Of a stretch of DNA of 64,000 nt, positions 20,063-31,294 are shown in pieces. The position numbers were made by a program, and so were the translations under genes. The notes beneath the pieces are model-generated. The model made no database searches and was not told the DNA's origin. It was given only the letters and a program-made list of their open reading frames with translations. Source of the stretch: Simmondsia chinensis. Lineage: Eukaryota > Streptophyta > Magnoliopsida > Caryophyllales > Simmondsiaceae. Within the stretch, counting starts at the first letter, position 1, and each line of letters begins with the position of its first letter. The stretch is taken from the NCBI GenBank assembly GCA_018398585.1, contig JAGTTD010000006.1, forward strand, positions 694,501 to 758,500, given 5' to 3'.

Positions 20063-20740
20063 ATGGACAACCACCAACCCCCACCCCCCGCGCCACCCTC
20101 CGCGGCGGTTCCGTCGGCGGCGTACCCATCTCAGCCACCCCCATATCATCACCTCCTCCAACAACAACAACAACAACTCCAAATGTTCTGGTCTTACCAG
20201 CGCCAAGAGATCGAGCACGTCAACGACTTCAAGAACCACCAGCTCCCTCTCGCCCGCATCAAGAAGATCATGAAAGCGGACGAAGATGTGCGTATGATCT
20301 CTGCTGAGGCACCCATCTTGTTCGCTAAGGCTTGCGAGTTGTTCATATTGGAGCTGACTATTCGATCGTGGCTTCACGCGGAGGAGAACAAGAGGAGGAC
20401 GCTTCAGAAGAATGATATTGCGGCGGCGATTACGAGGACTGATATCTTTGATTTCTTGGTTGATATTGTGCCGAGGGATGAGATCAAGGAGGAGGTGGGG
20501 GTGGTGGGGGGTGCTGCTGCGGCGGCGAGTGGGGTGCCTTATTATTATGCGCCGGGGGTGGCGGCGGGGCCGGCGGGGGTGATGATGGGGAGGCCGGCGG
20601 TGGATGCGGCGGGGATGTATATGCAGGGAGGGGCGTCACAGGCGTGGCAGTCGGTGTGGCAGGCAGCGGATGATGGGTCGTACGGGGCGGCTGGCGGTGG
20701 TGGTGGGGTGAGTGGTGGGCAAGGGAGTCTTGATGGTTAG
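20063..20740 (+). CDS. NF-YC4-like: Nuclear factor Y subunit C (NF-YC1/NF-YC4 type)
   Basis: This is a single coding exon of 225 aa. NF-YC pairs with NF-YB through a histone fold and recruits NF-YA to bind CCAAT boxes in the nucleus. In plants such dimers also bind CONSTANS-type proteins in flowering control. The N-terminus is proline-rich and is followed by [16 protein letters not shown] at about 28-43, a mark of the NF-YC1/4 clade. The histone-fold core spans about 56-137 ([71 protein letters not shown]). The C-terminus is alanine/glycine-rich with SQAWQSVWQ. The coding sequence is far richer in GC than its flanks, especially after 20490. The start matches the family start MDN. A likely 3' UTR intron is described separately. 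Confidence 0.95.
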   Translation: MDNHQPPPPAPPSAAVPSAAYPSQPPPYHHLLQQQQQQLQMFWSYQRQEIEHVNDFKNHQLPLARIKKIMKADEDVRMISAEAPILFAKACELFILELTIRSWLHAEENKRRTLQKNDIAAAITRTDIFDFLVDIVPRDEIKEEVGVVGGAAAAASGVPYYYAPGVAAGPAGVMMGRPAVDAAGMYMQGGASQAWQSVWQAADDGSYGAAGGGGGVSGGQGSLDG

Positions 20741-20755
20741 AGGTAATTGTGGTTT

Positions 20756-21245
20756 TGATTTGGGTTTTTTGATAATTGATAATGTGGGTGTTGGAATTTG
20801 GTGTTTGGTTATTGATTTTGTGTTCATTTCGGTTTGTTAGGTAGAAACAAATGAATGGAATGTCCTTAGGAATCGACTTTCAGAAACGCTTAGGTTGATG
20901 GGTGAAGGGTTAAGAATGATTTTATAATCTAACATGTTCTGGTTACACAAATAGTCACTGGGTTTGAAGTGTGGATAATGCACAGGTCCTCTCATACCTT
21001 GTGCTTGTAGTTCCGATTTGGGTTTTTTAGTTGCCAATGTGGGTGTTGAAATTTGGTGTTTATTTCAGTTTGTTAGGTACAAAAGAATGAATTGAATCTC
21101 CTTTAGTCATTTATTCTCAAGGAACAAACTTTCCCACTAGTGGGCGAAGGGGCCAAGAATGATTGACATACCCCCTTACACAAATGGCATTAGGGTTAAA
21201 GCGTGAATAATGCCAGATTTCTTTCGTACCTTATCCTTGAAATAG
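20756..21245 (+). repeat. Tandem duplication, unit about 258 bp
   Basis: The segment starting gatttgggttttttgataat (20757) recurs at 21015 with the same order of landmarks: tgtgggtgttg.aatttggtg, cagtttgttaggta, gggtgaagggttaagaatga-type phrase, and ctttcgtacctt / ctctcataccttg. A third partial unit starts near 21312 (ggaaccaactttctcaaaag). Confidence 0.7.
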
Positions 21246-21599
21246 ATTAATATTTAGAGCGTGGCAGTTGGGGATTCGAAATCCTCTAAGTCAACAAAGC
21301 TTTGTTACTATGTTAAGGAACCAACTTTCTCAAAAGATTAAGCTAATAGGTGAAAGGTCAAGAATGGTTGTGTACTCTAACTAGTTATTGTTTTTGCAAT
21401 CTCAGTTAAGTATGGTAGTGAATCTGTGTGGACTATACATCACTTCTATTTTTTTCTTATGAAAACAAACTCCAATTTTCTTTATGAATGTTACTTCTAG
21501 ATTTCGGTTTTCCTACAAATATGATTCCCCTTCCCCCTTTTCTGCCCTCAATTGGAGCTGTTTTTCTTCTGCATTCAATTGGAGTCATAATGAGTGTAA

Positions 21600-21870
21600 T
21601 ATGTGTTATACGGGTTGAGTTGTTGGGTCTGGTGTAATAGTGAGACTACTTATTTTCAAGCATTAGGTTTTGGGTTCGAAACTCACCTTCCACCTTCACT
21701 GAATGTAGGTGGTCCTATGTAGAGTAATGTTATATATACCTCTGTACCGTTGCATAAAAGAAATAGGTTATGTTACCCTTCCTCAAGTATGATGTCTTGG
21801 GTTCGAAGTCCATCTTCCCCTCCAGATGTTGGTAGCCCTACTTAAAGAGATGTTGTACCTCATTATGTAA
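21600..21870 (+). repeat. Two tRNA-like SINE fragments in tandem
   Basis: Box B-like blocks occur at ggttttgggttcgaaactca (near 21665) and tcttgggttcgaagtccatc (near 21796). Each is followed by a similar phrase (gtaggtggtcctatgtagag / gttggtagccctacttaaag) and a 'tgtt..acct' stretch. This suggests two related insertions or a tandem copy. Confidence 0.5.
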
Positions 21871-23534
21871 AAAATGTGTTATATGAATTGTTCGCTAACT
21901 ACTAAAAAGATTTTTTGCCGGAGTTGTCAAGCTTAGACTGCAGGGATGTGGAGCGAAGCTTGAATTGTACAATAGTCTAGCATATGATAGCTCATGTTAC
22001 ATTATTCAGGACACTCTTTCTCTGTATTAGCATATACTGAGAGCGTTCTGAGGTGCTTGATCAAGGGGATGCGTAGAGTATGTATTCGTTTAATGTCTGC
22101 AGGAATCGCAATGTCCTTCTCTTCCGTTGTTTTAGTACCTGAAGGTAAATATAGGTACAAACACAAATTTTAGATATACCTCAATTGCGGAATAATATCT
22201 TGAACTTATTTTACGAGTTTTCATAGGAGCTCGTTGTACAACACGATTGACCCCCTTTACAATGGTGCATGGATATCTAGAGGGCTTCCAGAGTCCTCTC
22301 AAGTCCAGGTCACCAAAATCCAGAGACTTAGATGATACTCTAATGGGAAGAGTGAACCTTTTAAAGGAGAAACATTGTCTTTGTTACTTACATGAGTGTT
22401 TCGGAGGAAGTTATTTGTAGACTAGTAACTCCCCCAGTATTCCTTATTTCCCACTAAAAATGGGATTGTCCTCACGTTAGCATCAATACATGGAAAAATA
22501 TATATAGTGGGGTATCTGATAATATCAATTTTAAGTGGTTGATATGTTGACTGATATTCTAAACCCAGTCAATGTCCAACAGTATGTTATCTCCTGGCGC
22601 CTTTTGTCTGCATAGGCATTTAGTTGGAAACTTGACGGCTTAGTGTTGTCTTCTTGAATGTACAGATCCAGAGTGCTATCTTAGTAATATGTACATCCTT
22701 TTTCTGCTGTTATTCTTGATACGGTACCCACTGTTACAACTTGCATTTGATACATTTCTTCGTATTCTTTGGTTTACTTGATGAGACTTACTAGAAGGAA
22801 CGTGAATTCTGTGAGAAATAGACAAGTTTTTTTTTCACTCTGTGAAGTCTTGTTGTAGCCTAAGACTAGTCTCGAAATTTTAGGGGCACAAAGTAAGTTC
22901 AATTGGTACGCCTTTTTAGGTAATCGAGGTATTTAGGCCAATTTAAGCGCACCTCATAACTATAACACCGGCTAATATGTGGGTCTTTTATGTTGTATAT
23001 GTGTTTATAGTGTAACAACTTACCGAAAAGTTTGCAGTATAACACCCATAGGTCATAGTTTCTCTAGTTGTGAGTAGTGAGGGTAAAGCAAATGGATATA
23101 ATGGTTAATTTTCAGATGAGGTGCACAACAAATTGGGAGCCTCAATCAATTGATTCTGTTTGCTTGGAGTCTTGATTAGCCCAGCCTCAATCTTGTCGAC
23201 TTTGGTGCCAACAAACACATGAACTACGTAATTACGAGCTAGCTTTAATGATCATGCTATAATTGGATCCCTAGAGTTACAAAACGAACAAGTGCGACCT
23301 TTTTCTGTTTACATTTTTATCACCATAGAGCTGTTTGTGTTTCATTCAAGGAGATAGGGGCTTGTAGTTTTCATGCTTGCGACAGGGATGATTTGGTGGG
23401 CTTGTAAGTCTTTCATGTCCCCTTTTGAAGTTAAGCAATTCTAAAGAGCTTTTCTTATTGTTGTAAAGGAAATATGGTTAAAATGGGGGGAAATGTTATG
23501 TTCTTCAGTTGTGATATTAGTAGTAGTTCTTTTG
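21870..23534. other. Non-coding stretch, no clear element
   Basis: No long frame or motif is recognisable on either strand. If the NF-YC 3' UTR intron is real, this stretch is intronic. Confidence 0.35.
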
Positions 23535-23800
23535 GGTTAAATTGGTTGTTAAGGATTCTACATGTGAGTCTAGTAAGAAATTCCACGTCGCAATTTTGAG
23601 AGAGAAGAGATCAATGTATAAGCCTAGTGGGCTACTCCACGTGGCACTGGACTGGTAGTTGCTGCTGCTGTTGTTATTGTTGGGCTATTCCACCTAATGC
23701 CTATTGATTTTAGGATGGAACCTCACGTGTGCTTATGTGTGAACCTCAGCTATGTCGACACCATATGTAGCCTGGCGAAATTTTACAATCATAGTGTTTT
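23535..23800 (+). mobile_element. LTR/TRIM-type remnant, relative of 1735-2200
   Basis: It shares with 1735-1960 a series of landmarks in the same order: gttaaggattctacatgtga, gagagaagagatcaatgtat, aagcctagtgggctactcca, ttgattttaggatggaacct. A short GCT/GTT run (23655-23680) interrupts it. Confidence 0.55.
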
Positions 23801-24689
23801 GTGTTTCCTCTTAGGATTCAGCTGACACCCCTTTGATTGGTGCATGAATACGTCTATGCTTCTATATAATCTGACACCTATTGTCTTTGGACTGTAATGC
23901 ATTCATTTTGAAGAAAAAACAATTTCATTATATTTCTACAGTTTCATTGTACAAATAAATGGTGATTTTTGCCTTAAAAAAATGTTTTCCTATGTGGAAA
24001 GGATGTCAACTTCTTATCGAGGAGAGAAGACATTTTTCTTTATGAAACGGAAAACATTTGGCGTTGTAATCTCACGTCTTGTATCTCATTTCAACTTTAA
24101 CTTGATCCAGCATGAATCCTATATAAACATAGATAATGAAATTATTTTTCTTACCTAAACAATTAGAAAATATTTTGCATTGTAATCTCACGAGTATGAA
24201 GCCAGTGATCCTTGATCATGCATGTATATAAGTATCCTACTTTCACATGTCCCTTGTAGTATCTCTGTGATTTAGCAGTTAGCACATAATATGGGATTTA
24301 GTAATTTTTAAAGATGTGTTAATTTAAGTTGTATTTTATTAAGCTGTATTAGGAAGTTTGTTAGGATTGTGATGTGACACAATGTTTTGTAGTTGAATTC
24401 TTATTTCTGGGGAAGTAATTTTTTATTCGATTTAGTATTTATCTCCTTAATCATCTAAGGTTATCTTAAGGATTGGTATTTCCCTGTAAATATAGCTTTA
24501 GAATTCATTATTTTCCCTATATATAATCGAATTAAAATACGTGTAGCTGAAATAGCAGTTTAGGATAGAGGAGCACAATGGAGCTAGTTCATAGCTCTCC
24601 TAGACTTACGTGATTGCATTTTGTTGCTTGTTACTTGTTGCTTGCATGCTTTATTATTTCTTTGTTGCTTTATTTTTGCTTTTTTGGTT

Positions 24690-24815
24690 GGGAGCCTTTG
24701 GAAACAACCTCCCTTTAGGGTAGTACCCTAAAGGGGTAAGGTTGCATACATCTCACCTCCTTCTCTAACCCTGCTTTGGCGGGAACCCTTGTGGCATTGG
24801 GTTTGTTGTTATTAT
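24690..24815 (+). mobile_element. 5S-SINE/RTE tail fragment
   Basis: Contains ttggaaacaacctcccttta, gggtagtaccctaaaggggt, aaggttgcatacatctcacc, ctgctttggcgggaaccctt and gtggcattgggtttgttgtt, the common 3' tail of the RTE LINE and the SINEs. No 5S head is attached. Confidence 0.75.
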
Positions 24816-24891
24816 TTTAGTCGTAGTATAATCGAATTGTGATTGCATGCTGTTGCTGACTCAACTTTCCTCGTTCATCGGCAGCAAATAA

Positions 24892-25150
24892 TCTCGGTTC
24901 GTCAGAGAGTGCAATGGACGGCTGTGAAGAAGCGTTGCTAATGCAAAATTAGAAAGAGGCATGCTTATAAACTAATTCCTAAAGCCTTTTTCTAAGTGTT
25001 CCTGAAAAAGTGTTACTAATGTAATGACTTTTTTTTTTTTAACTAGTAGAAACTCAGAAGATACTTGTTGAGTTGCAGCAGTCAAAACTGCTGCAAATAT
25101 AAATGACTTGATTGTGCAGTTAACCTAAAGTGTATTATACGCTTTATTTA
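24892..25150 (+). other. Candidate last non-coding exon of the NF-YC transcript
   Basis: Begins right after a strong acceptor (cggcag) and is less repetitive than its surroundings. It could be the terminal 3' UTR exon of the NF-YC gene. This is inference from splice-site quality only. Confidence 0.3.
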
Positions 25151-25529
25151 TGTCTACTTTACTTTTTTGAGTCCTTTATCCTCGTTTTACATTATTATGT
25201 GACACAAATCCCGACGTAACAGGACATTATATTTGAAGAAAGAACAGGAAAGAAAGTAATTGAGGACGTCTGGGATATACTACAATTCTTTGTGAAGTGT
25301 AGAGTATCTTATGTTTTTCATGAAGGAAATAAAGTGGCATACAGGTTGGCTGTATTGGGTTTGACTTAGCAAAGTTAAAGGGTCTTTAAGGAGGAAATTC
25401 GTATGTAGCTTCATCAGATAATTCAACATGAATCGCTAGATCTTCTAACTTTAATTAGTAAATCTAGTGTTCTCTTTACCTCCCTTAAAAAAAAAAAAAA
25501 TTTTCGAAACGGTAACATGTTTTGATAAA

Positions 25530-25925
25530 AAGAGATTTAATTCGTTGTTTCCTAATGTTTCTAAGTTTTTTTTAAATCGGCCTCTTATTTTTTGTGCTTA
25601 TTCAAAATACTTCTTAATGCTTGTAAATTTGTTTAAAATAGCATGTCATCTTTTTCTTTTATTTATAATAATATCCTACCTTTTTCATTTTATAACAAAG
25701 TTGGTTCCTCTTCTTTTAACTTTTATCTAATGCATAGTCTCTAGATGAAAGATTCTTTTGTTAGATAATATGGGGGATTAATTTGAATAAACTTATACAA
25801 TTTAAGGACTAATCGGACTAATTTGAACAAATTTATGAATACTAAGGATTATTTCAACAGAAAAAATGATAAAGAATCCATCCGAACAAACTTACAAATT
25901 TGAGTCTTCTGAAAAAAGAACAATA
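25530..25925. repeat. Foldback repeat of the 'aaattagt...aacaaa' family
   Basis: Has 'cttattcaaaatact', 'gtttaaaatagca' on the left and 'ctaatttgaacaaatttatg', 'gaacaaacttacaaattt' on the right, in inverted relation. It is the counterpart of the copies at 38455-38780 and 47225-47560 in the kinase array. Confidence 0.5.
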
Positions 25926-25964
25926 CATCTCTTATAAGTACAGACAAGAAAATTCTATTCTAAA

Positions 25965-26078
25965 ACAATTTCCTTTTAGGGTAGCACCATGTAGGGTAAT
26001 GCTACATACATTTTATCTTCCAGACCCTACTTTGGCGGGAGTTTTTTAGACATTGAGTTTGTTGTTGTTGTTGTAGAC
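25965..26078 (+). mobile_element. 5S-SINE/RTE tail fragment beside kinase copy 1
   Basis: The tail block is recognisable: ccttttagggtagcaccatg, gggtaatgctacatacattt, ccctactttggcgggagttt, cattgagtttgttgttgttg. Equivalent copies sit at the same place beside kinase copies 2 (38810-38935) and 3 (47585-47725), so it predates the array duplication. Confidence 0.75.
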
Positions 26079-26165
26079 AAGAAACTTCTTTTGTCGCGTA
26101 CTATTGTTACTGAATGCCGATTGGTTTTGGGACGACGCTTTCATCAGTTCGGTCTTGATGGAAGT

Positions 26166-29100
26166 TTACATGGTGGCCAATTTGATCCCCAATTGAGTCT
26201 CTTTGGATTTAGATAGGAGTGAACTATGATCAGAGTCCCAGTTGCTACCAGTATCCAATACCAAAGTAGGATCTTGCAAGTGATCAAATGGGTTAGGAGG
26301 AGGTTCAATTTCAACCCCACCCTCTAACATCTTCACCACTGTGCTCATCATTGGCCTGGCCTTTGGCAAGTATTGCACACACCATAGTGCCACCTTCACC
26401 ATTCGCTCCGCGCTTTCTCTCTCCTCCTCTTGTATCCTGCTAACACAGGGTGGTTAGGAGTGTACATGAATTGAATGTTTCATGAAGTACTTGTGTTAGA
26501 AATCAATTATTACTTGTTCGTGTTTATTTTATGGGATGGATAGTTTATTGAGTTGAGATCAAGCAAGCTTGATAAGCTTAATGAGCTGAGTGCAGGGATG
26601 CTTAGCTCAGGCTTTTGAAAGGCTTGTTAAGAGGTTGTTAAAAGCATGTTATGGACTCGTTACGAATTCAAGAACGATCATTAAGATGTTTCAATAATGT
26701 CTCATTAGTGTTTAATAACTCGAACTCGGTAGCGAGCTCAATCCGATAGCAAGTTTAGCTCGATTATGAGCTTGTTTGGTTGGAGAACATGCTTGGTTTG
26801 ACTCAATAACGACCTTGAACATGCTCAATTAGATTAAAAAGTTGAGTTGAGCTGAGTTGAACCAAGTTTCGAATACAATAAATTTTTGTAGAACTGAGTT
26901 GGAACAAAGGTTTCAAAATTTGAGAAGAGCTTGATAAGAACAAGGGCCTACTCAGCTTAACTCAGCTCGTTTACGCCCTTAAGAATGGCATATGTGTCGT
27001 GTTAATAAGTTAATATGTCATATTTATGTTTGTCTTAAACCATGAAAAACATAGCGTAATTAATTAAATTTGCTTAAAAGTAATAAATCATGTCAAGTCC
27101 CTGTCAAATTCAACCATATTGTGTTGTATTCGAAATTCTTCTAGTAACTTTGTGTTATGTTATGTTATGATGCCATGTCAAATTTTACCAATCTTACCCG
27201 CAAATCTGCAGCATATCCATCAAATCTTGCACCTCGAACTTTTCATAAGCCCACCTAGGGAGCCACTCTTGGCTAGTCCCACTCAAGTTAGCATCATGGT
27301 TCCTCCTCCTCCCCACTATCTCAAACAACAACATCCCGAAACTGTAAATATCGCACTTGTGGGTCACTGGATACGGAGTCCACAGTTCTGGGGCTGCATA
27401 TCCTGGAGTCCCCCTACAGCCCGACAAGGCAACATGAGTACTGTCCCTATTACAGAGCTTTGCTAGCCCAAAATCTGCTACTTTGGGGTTCATATTCGAG
27501 TCCAGAAGTACGTTTCCAGGCTTGATGTCATAATGGATGATCCTTTGCTGACACTCCTCGTGTAAATAGGCTAACCCTTTGGCTGTGCCAATAGCAATGT
27601 CATGGAGTTTCGCGAAGCCAATGGGTTGAGTTTCTTGACCGAAAAGAAACTTGTCTAAGGAGCCATTTGGCATGTACTCATAAACAAGGGCTCTCATGGA
27701 TGTGTCAAAGCAAAAGCCATAGAGCCTAACTAGGTTGATGTGGTAGGTTCTTCCCATGGTGCCTACCTCCGCCATGAATTGCTCTTCCGCTCTCTTGCTT
27801 GTGTTGTCCTTCAGCACTTTTACTGCCACCACCACCCCGTTTGGAAACTCCCCCTTGTACACTACTCCGAACCCACCTGACCCGAGTACCTGATCAAGTG
27901 TACACATTGATCATAGAAAATAAATTGCTTTTGAGGATAAACATTATTTTTCTACCTTTGTTTGAAAGTAGAAAACAAATTTTACTTCTGTTCAAAAGCA
28001 CCTTTCATTTTAGACCAAGCATTCATAAAATCTAGGGGGAAAAAAGTATTTCTTGCAAAGAATAGCACTTTTTTCATAAAATAAATCTTATCAAACAAAC
28101 CCTTAGTAAATATAGACTTTAAACATAAGTCTGCACCACCAAGAAAAGGTTCTGACCTTGAGTTATTGAAAGATTCGAAGACAAACATGTTCGAGCCATA
28201 CCCATTTCAAACTTTTAAACGAGTGATGTATTCAAATATTATTTCAGAGAAGCAAATATGACTACTGATTAGTTTGTGAAGTTTGGTCATTATATCTCCT
28301 TTCTGGTCCAATAGACCTCGTTGTCTATCGTGGATCTAGACTCTATTTTGTGTGTTGAATCGTTGATGCATTAGGAAGAGTTATGCAAAGAGGCTCTCCT
28401 AACACTTTTCCCTGTTACAATTGTTTATAAAAAAAAGGTTGACTCGAACACCTCGACTACCAAAGGAAATAATAACTATCAAACATTACCTTTGAGAAAT
28501 TTTGGGTGAACTCGGAAAGCTGATGCGGGGAGAACCTAATAGGCTTCTCCTTAGCCATATTGCTAAGGAACCTCTCCATGGTTCCATTTTCAACTTGAGA
28601 ATCCGATATGACTTGAAACCTATGCTCCAATGGACTATAGTCCATTGCACCATGGCCCGGTGATTGGGCATACACCGGGTCTGGTTTCCGACTGACGGTT
28701 AGGTTGGCTTGAGCATAGGCTGGCATTGCATCACCTGTCCTTTTCAAGCAGTAGATTATTGCTATCGCTATGGCCACTGTCCCAATTATGCCCACTATGA
28801 TAGACGCTGTATGCACATAAGAAAGACTACTTGTTAACTTTTGTGAAAAAAAACCCGACAATTAAATTAATTATGTCACTACATTTTACTATGAATATTA
28901 TCTTTGTTACTCACCATCTGGCTATATATTTATGGTTTTTGTCTCAAAGATGCTTGTATTCTCCATTTCAGACCTTATAGTGAAAACTTTCTACCTTCAT
29001 CTGTTGTTTTTGTCTCGATCGAGGGTTTCCGCGTAAAGTTTTTGCTTTCTCTCTTCTCTTCTTATGTTTGTTTTGATGTGGTCTTGACATTTAAATCGAA

Positions 29101-29791
29101 TCCGATTTCTGTGTATTTAATTTGCCTAACTTGCACCAAGGGAACATGGTCCTATGGGGGTCTCCTTCTCGGCTCTCTATCATGAATCATAAATCTTGTG
29201 CAATTTAACCGGGCTTTTATGTTTGACCCGTGAAGTTAACATATATGAAGTCCATATATATACTTAAGTGGAGTTTCTATCCTAAAACTAATGATTGTTA
29301 AGTCTAATAACTCGTTAAACTTATATGTTGGTCTTTTCTTTCTCACAACTTTGATGCATGACTTCTTATTAAACGCACAGATAGAATCCTTAACGGATCT
29401 TACTTTACTCAGCCTAACCCCTCCCTACTTTTTGACACAAACTAACCCATCCTTAGACGTATGTTTGATATTGCTTTCTGTTTGTAACTTTTGTATTTCA
29501 AAAACTAGAGACTATATTTGGAAATGGTTTTTTCTAGTTCTTGGAATCATGTTATCAGTTTTATCCCAATTTGACTGAAAACTTAAAACAAAAAGCTATA
29601 TCTAAAACCCAGTTTTTAATTTCTAAAATGCAAAAATTAACGGAAAATCATACGAAACAGGTCCTTAAATGCGAGAGCGATGAAAACTTATGATGGTGTG
29701 GAGTGTTACCTATAGCAGCAGAGCTGATAGATTGAGCAGTGGAATCAAAATTATCTGGAGGAGAATCGAAGTTGAATGAACTTGCGCTCAT
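26166..29791 (-). CDS. LRK10-like/PR5K-type receptor kinase, array copy 1 (intact)
   Basis: Four exons on the minus strand: 29791-29710, 28806-28490, 27889-27198 and 26436-26166, with all GT-AG junctions in frame, giving 453 aa. The first exon encodes only 27 residues (MSASSFNFDSPPDN...), with no clear signal peptide. A transmembrane helix follows at about 29-48 (IIVGIIGTVAIAIAIIYC). After a juxtamembrane part with MERFLSNMAKEKPIRFSP, the Ser/Thr kinase domain runs from about 134: glycine loop GSGGFG at 136-141, lysine at 157, HYD at 252-254 in the catalytic loop, DFG at 272-274, and GTPGYAAPELW. HYD instead of HRD marks a non-RD kinase, the class often tied to immune receptors. Relatives (rust-resistance kinase Lr10, PR5K) usually have a large cysteine-rich ectodomain, absent here. 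It is the only fully intact copy of the array. Confidence 0.92.
26450..26990. mobile_element. 'GAGCTCGGCTTG' element in the last kinase intron (copy 1)
   Basis: Ends read ttaggagtgtacatgaatt and, inverted, ttaagggcgtaaacgagct. The interior is full of gagctcgg/agcttg repeats. It sits about 10 bases from the acceptor of kinase exon 4. Copies at the same intron position in kinase copies 2 and 3 show that it was present before duplication. Confidence 0.6.
27925..28120. mobile_element. MITE-like repeat in kinase copy 1 intron 2
   Basis: Ends resemble 'aaacattatttttctacctt' and 'tcttatcaaacaaaccctta'. The interior phrase 'attcataaaatct' also occurs in the MITE at 57620-57835 and in the introns of copies 2 and 3, so this belongs to one small DNA-transposon family. 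Confidence 0.4.
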
Positions 29792-29899
29792 TTTTTTGGT
29801 TCTTGAATTTGACTTTGTGGAGATGTTTTTTGAGCGAAATGAAACTAATGGTGATGAGTGGTTTGAAATTGCTAAAAAGTGACGCAAGGATTTTGTTTC

Positions 29900-29940
<41 letters not shown>
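29900..29940. repeat. (TA)n microsatellite
   Basis: About 40 bases of alternating TA immediately upstream of kinase copy 1 on its own strand, next to the TA-associated MITEs. Confidence 0.95.
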
Positions 29941-29943
<3 letters not shown>

Positions 29944-30235
29944 AAGAGAGAGATTCTTATGGCAGCGTGAGAGGGGCAAATTTTGACCCTCTATTCTAAT
30001 GGATAGCCAAAATTTGTTGGACATTAAAAAAATAACAATTTATGGTCAAGATTTGTTGAGTATTGAAAAAAAAGAATTTCCTCCCCTACCCATTCTTTCT
30101 TTCTGCCCCATGAAGGGGTATGAGATGTAAATTATTTTTTTTTTTTAATGTTCAACAAATCTTAGCCATCTATTAAAATGAAGGGCCATGATTTGCCCCT
30201 CTCGCGCTCTCACCCTCTCATAAGAACACCGCCCT
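29941..30235. mobile_element. TA-microsatellite-associated MITE, copy A
   Basis: Left end cttatggcagcgtgagaggg and right end, in reverse complement, gggcggtgttcttatgagag plus ggtgagagcgcgagaggggc, form imperfect terminal inverted repeats. Both flanks are (TA)n. This matches the habit of the rice Micron-type MITEs, which insert in TA microsatellites. Copy B at 30314-30616 shares ends and interior. Confidence 0.75.
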
Positions 30236-30252
30236 ATATATATATATATATA

Positions 30253-30295
30253 GGGCGGCGTTCTTATGAGAGGGTGAGAGCGTGAGAGGGGCAAA
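30253..30295. mobile_element. Terminal fragment of the TA-associated MITE
   Basis: About 43 bases matching one end (agggcggcgttcttatgaga, gggtgagagcgtgagagggg) and bounded on both sides by (TA)n. It is a solo end left by deletion or recombination between TA tracts. Confidence 0.75.
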
Positions 30296-30313
30296 TCATA
30301 TATATATATATGT

Positions 30314-30616
30314 ATAGGGCGGCGTTATTATGAGAGGGTAAGAGTGTGAGAGGAGTCAATACTGGCCCTCCATTGTAATGAATGGCCAAGATTTGTTGAA
30401 ATTAAAAAAATAACAATTTACGGCCAAAATTTGTTCAGTATTAAAAAAAAAAAAAAACCAATTTCTTTCCCTTATCCCTTCTTTCCTTTTGCCCCATGAA
30501 GAGGTATGGGTCATAAATTATTATTATTTTTTTTTTAGTATCCAACAAATTTTGGCAGTCTATTACAATGGAGAGCTAGGATTAACTCCTCTCACGCTCT
30601 CATAAGAACGCCGCTC
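30314..30616. mobile_element. TA-microsatellite-associated MITE, copy B
   Basis: Starts agggcggcgttattatgaga and ends, inverted, agagcggcgttcttatgaga. The interior matches copy A (aatttgttgaaattaaaaaa, gccccatgaagaggtatggg). Flanked by TA repeats on both sides. Confidence 0.75.
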
Positions 30617-30643
30617 TATATATATATATAGATATACATATAC

Positions 30644-30727
<84 letters not shown>
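30617..30727. repeat. Long (TA)n microsatellite
   Basis: About 110 bases of near-pure TA, the longest in the window, with a few CA interruptions near its start. Confidence 0.95.
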
Positions 30728-30730
<3 letters not shown>

Positions 30731-30738
30731 ATAGAATA

Positions 30739-31130
30739 TGCTAACCTTTTTATTACAATATATTACCATTAGAGACGGTCTCGATCTATTATTTTGTATT
30801 TTATAGATCTAACTTTATCTAGATTGGGTTAGACTTTTCTCTTTTATATAAACTTATGTCTATAAATATAACTGCACGCAACCATGTTTGGTATGCCATA
30901 CAAACGTGAGATTTCACATGATATCAAAGCATATCTGAAACCCTAACCGTAAAATAATTATTAGCATATATTATCATTAGAGATAGGTCTAGAGCTATTA
31001 TTTTGTAATTTATAGATCTAACCTTATCTAGATTAGTTTAGACTTTTCTCTCTTATATACACTCCTCTCTATAAATATAACTGCAGGCAACCATGTTTGG
31101 TATGCCACACGAACCTGAGATTTCACACTT
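30739..31130 (+). mobile_element. Candidate TRIM: two short direct repeats around a primer-binding-like site
   Basis: A segment of about 165 bases (30755-30918) is repeated at about 30972-31128. Both copies share attattttgta.tttatagat, ctataaatataactgca and caaccatgtttggtatgcca. Between them are roughly 50 bases beginning TGATATCAAAGCA, similar to the initiator-tRNA primer site TGGTATCAGAGCA. This is the layout of a terminal-repeat retrotransposon in miniature, decayed. Confidence 0.6.
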
Positions 31131-31294
31131 TTTATAGCCAGTTAGATTTCCACCGAAACATTGACATAGTGTATATACATTGTCGTACGTAGTCATATAC
31201 CTGGTAAAAATTGGCTAAATTTTGGCGACAAATACCTAGGTGATCACATTTTTCAAGCCTTAGCCTATCTTATTGTATATATATTAAAATCTCA

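Larger units (their letters stand above)
20745..24891 (+). other. Possible long 3' UTR intron of the NF-YC gene
   Basis: Four bases past the TAG stop is a good donor context (TTAGAG|gtaattg). A strong acceptor (ttcatcggcag) is near 24880-24892, followed by a short exon-like, less AT-rich segment. If it is spliced, the 4.1 kb intron holds the tandem duplication and the SINE, LTR and RTE-tail remnants listed here. The alternative is that the mRNA simply ends soon after the stop. This needs a transcript to decide. Confidence 0.4.

Noticed and set aside
19937..20377. Minus-strand frame of 146 aa
   Set aside because: It is the antisense of the NF-YC N-terminus and has no family pattern.
29751..30769. 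Open frames rich in Tyr-Ile
   Set aside because: They arise from TA microsatellites.
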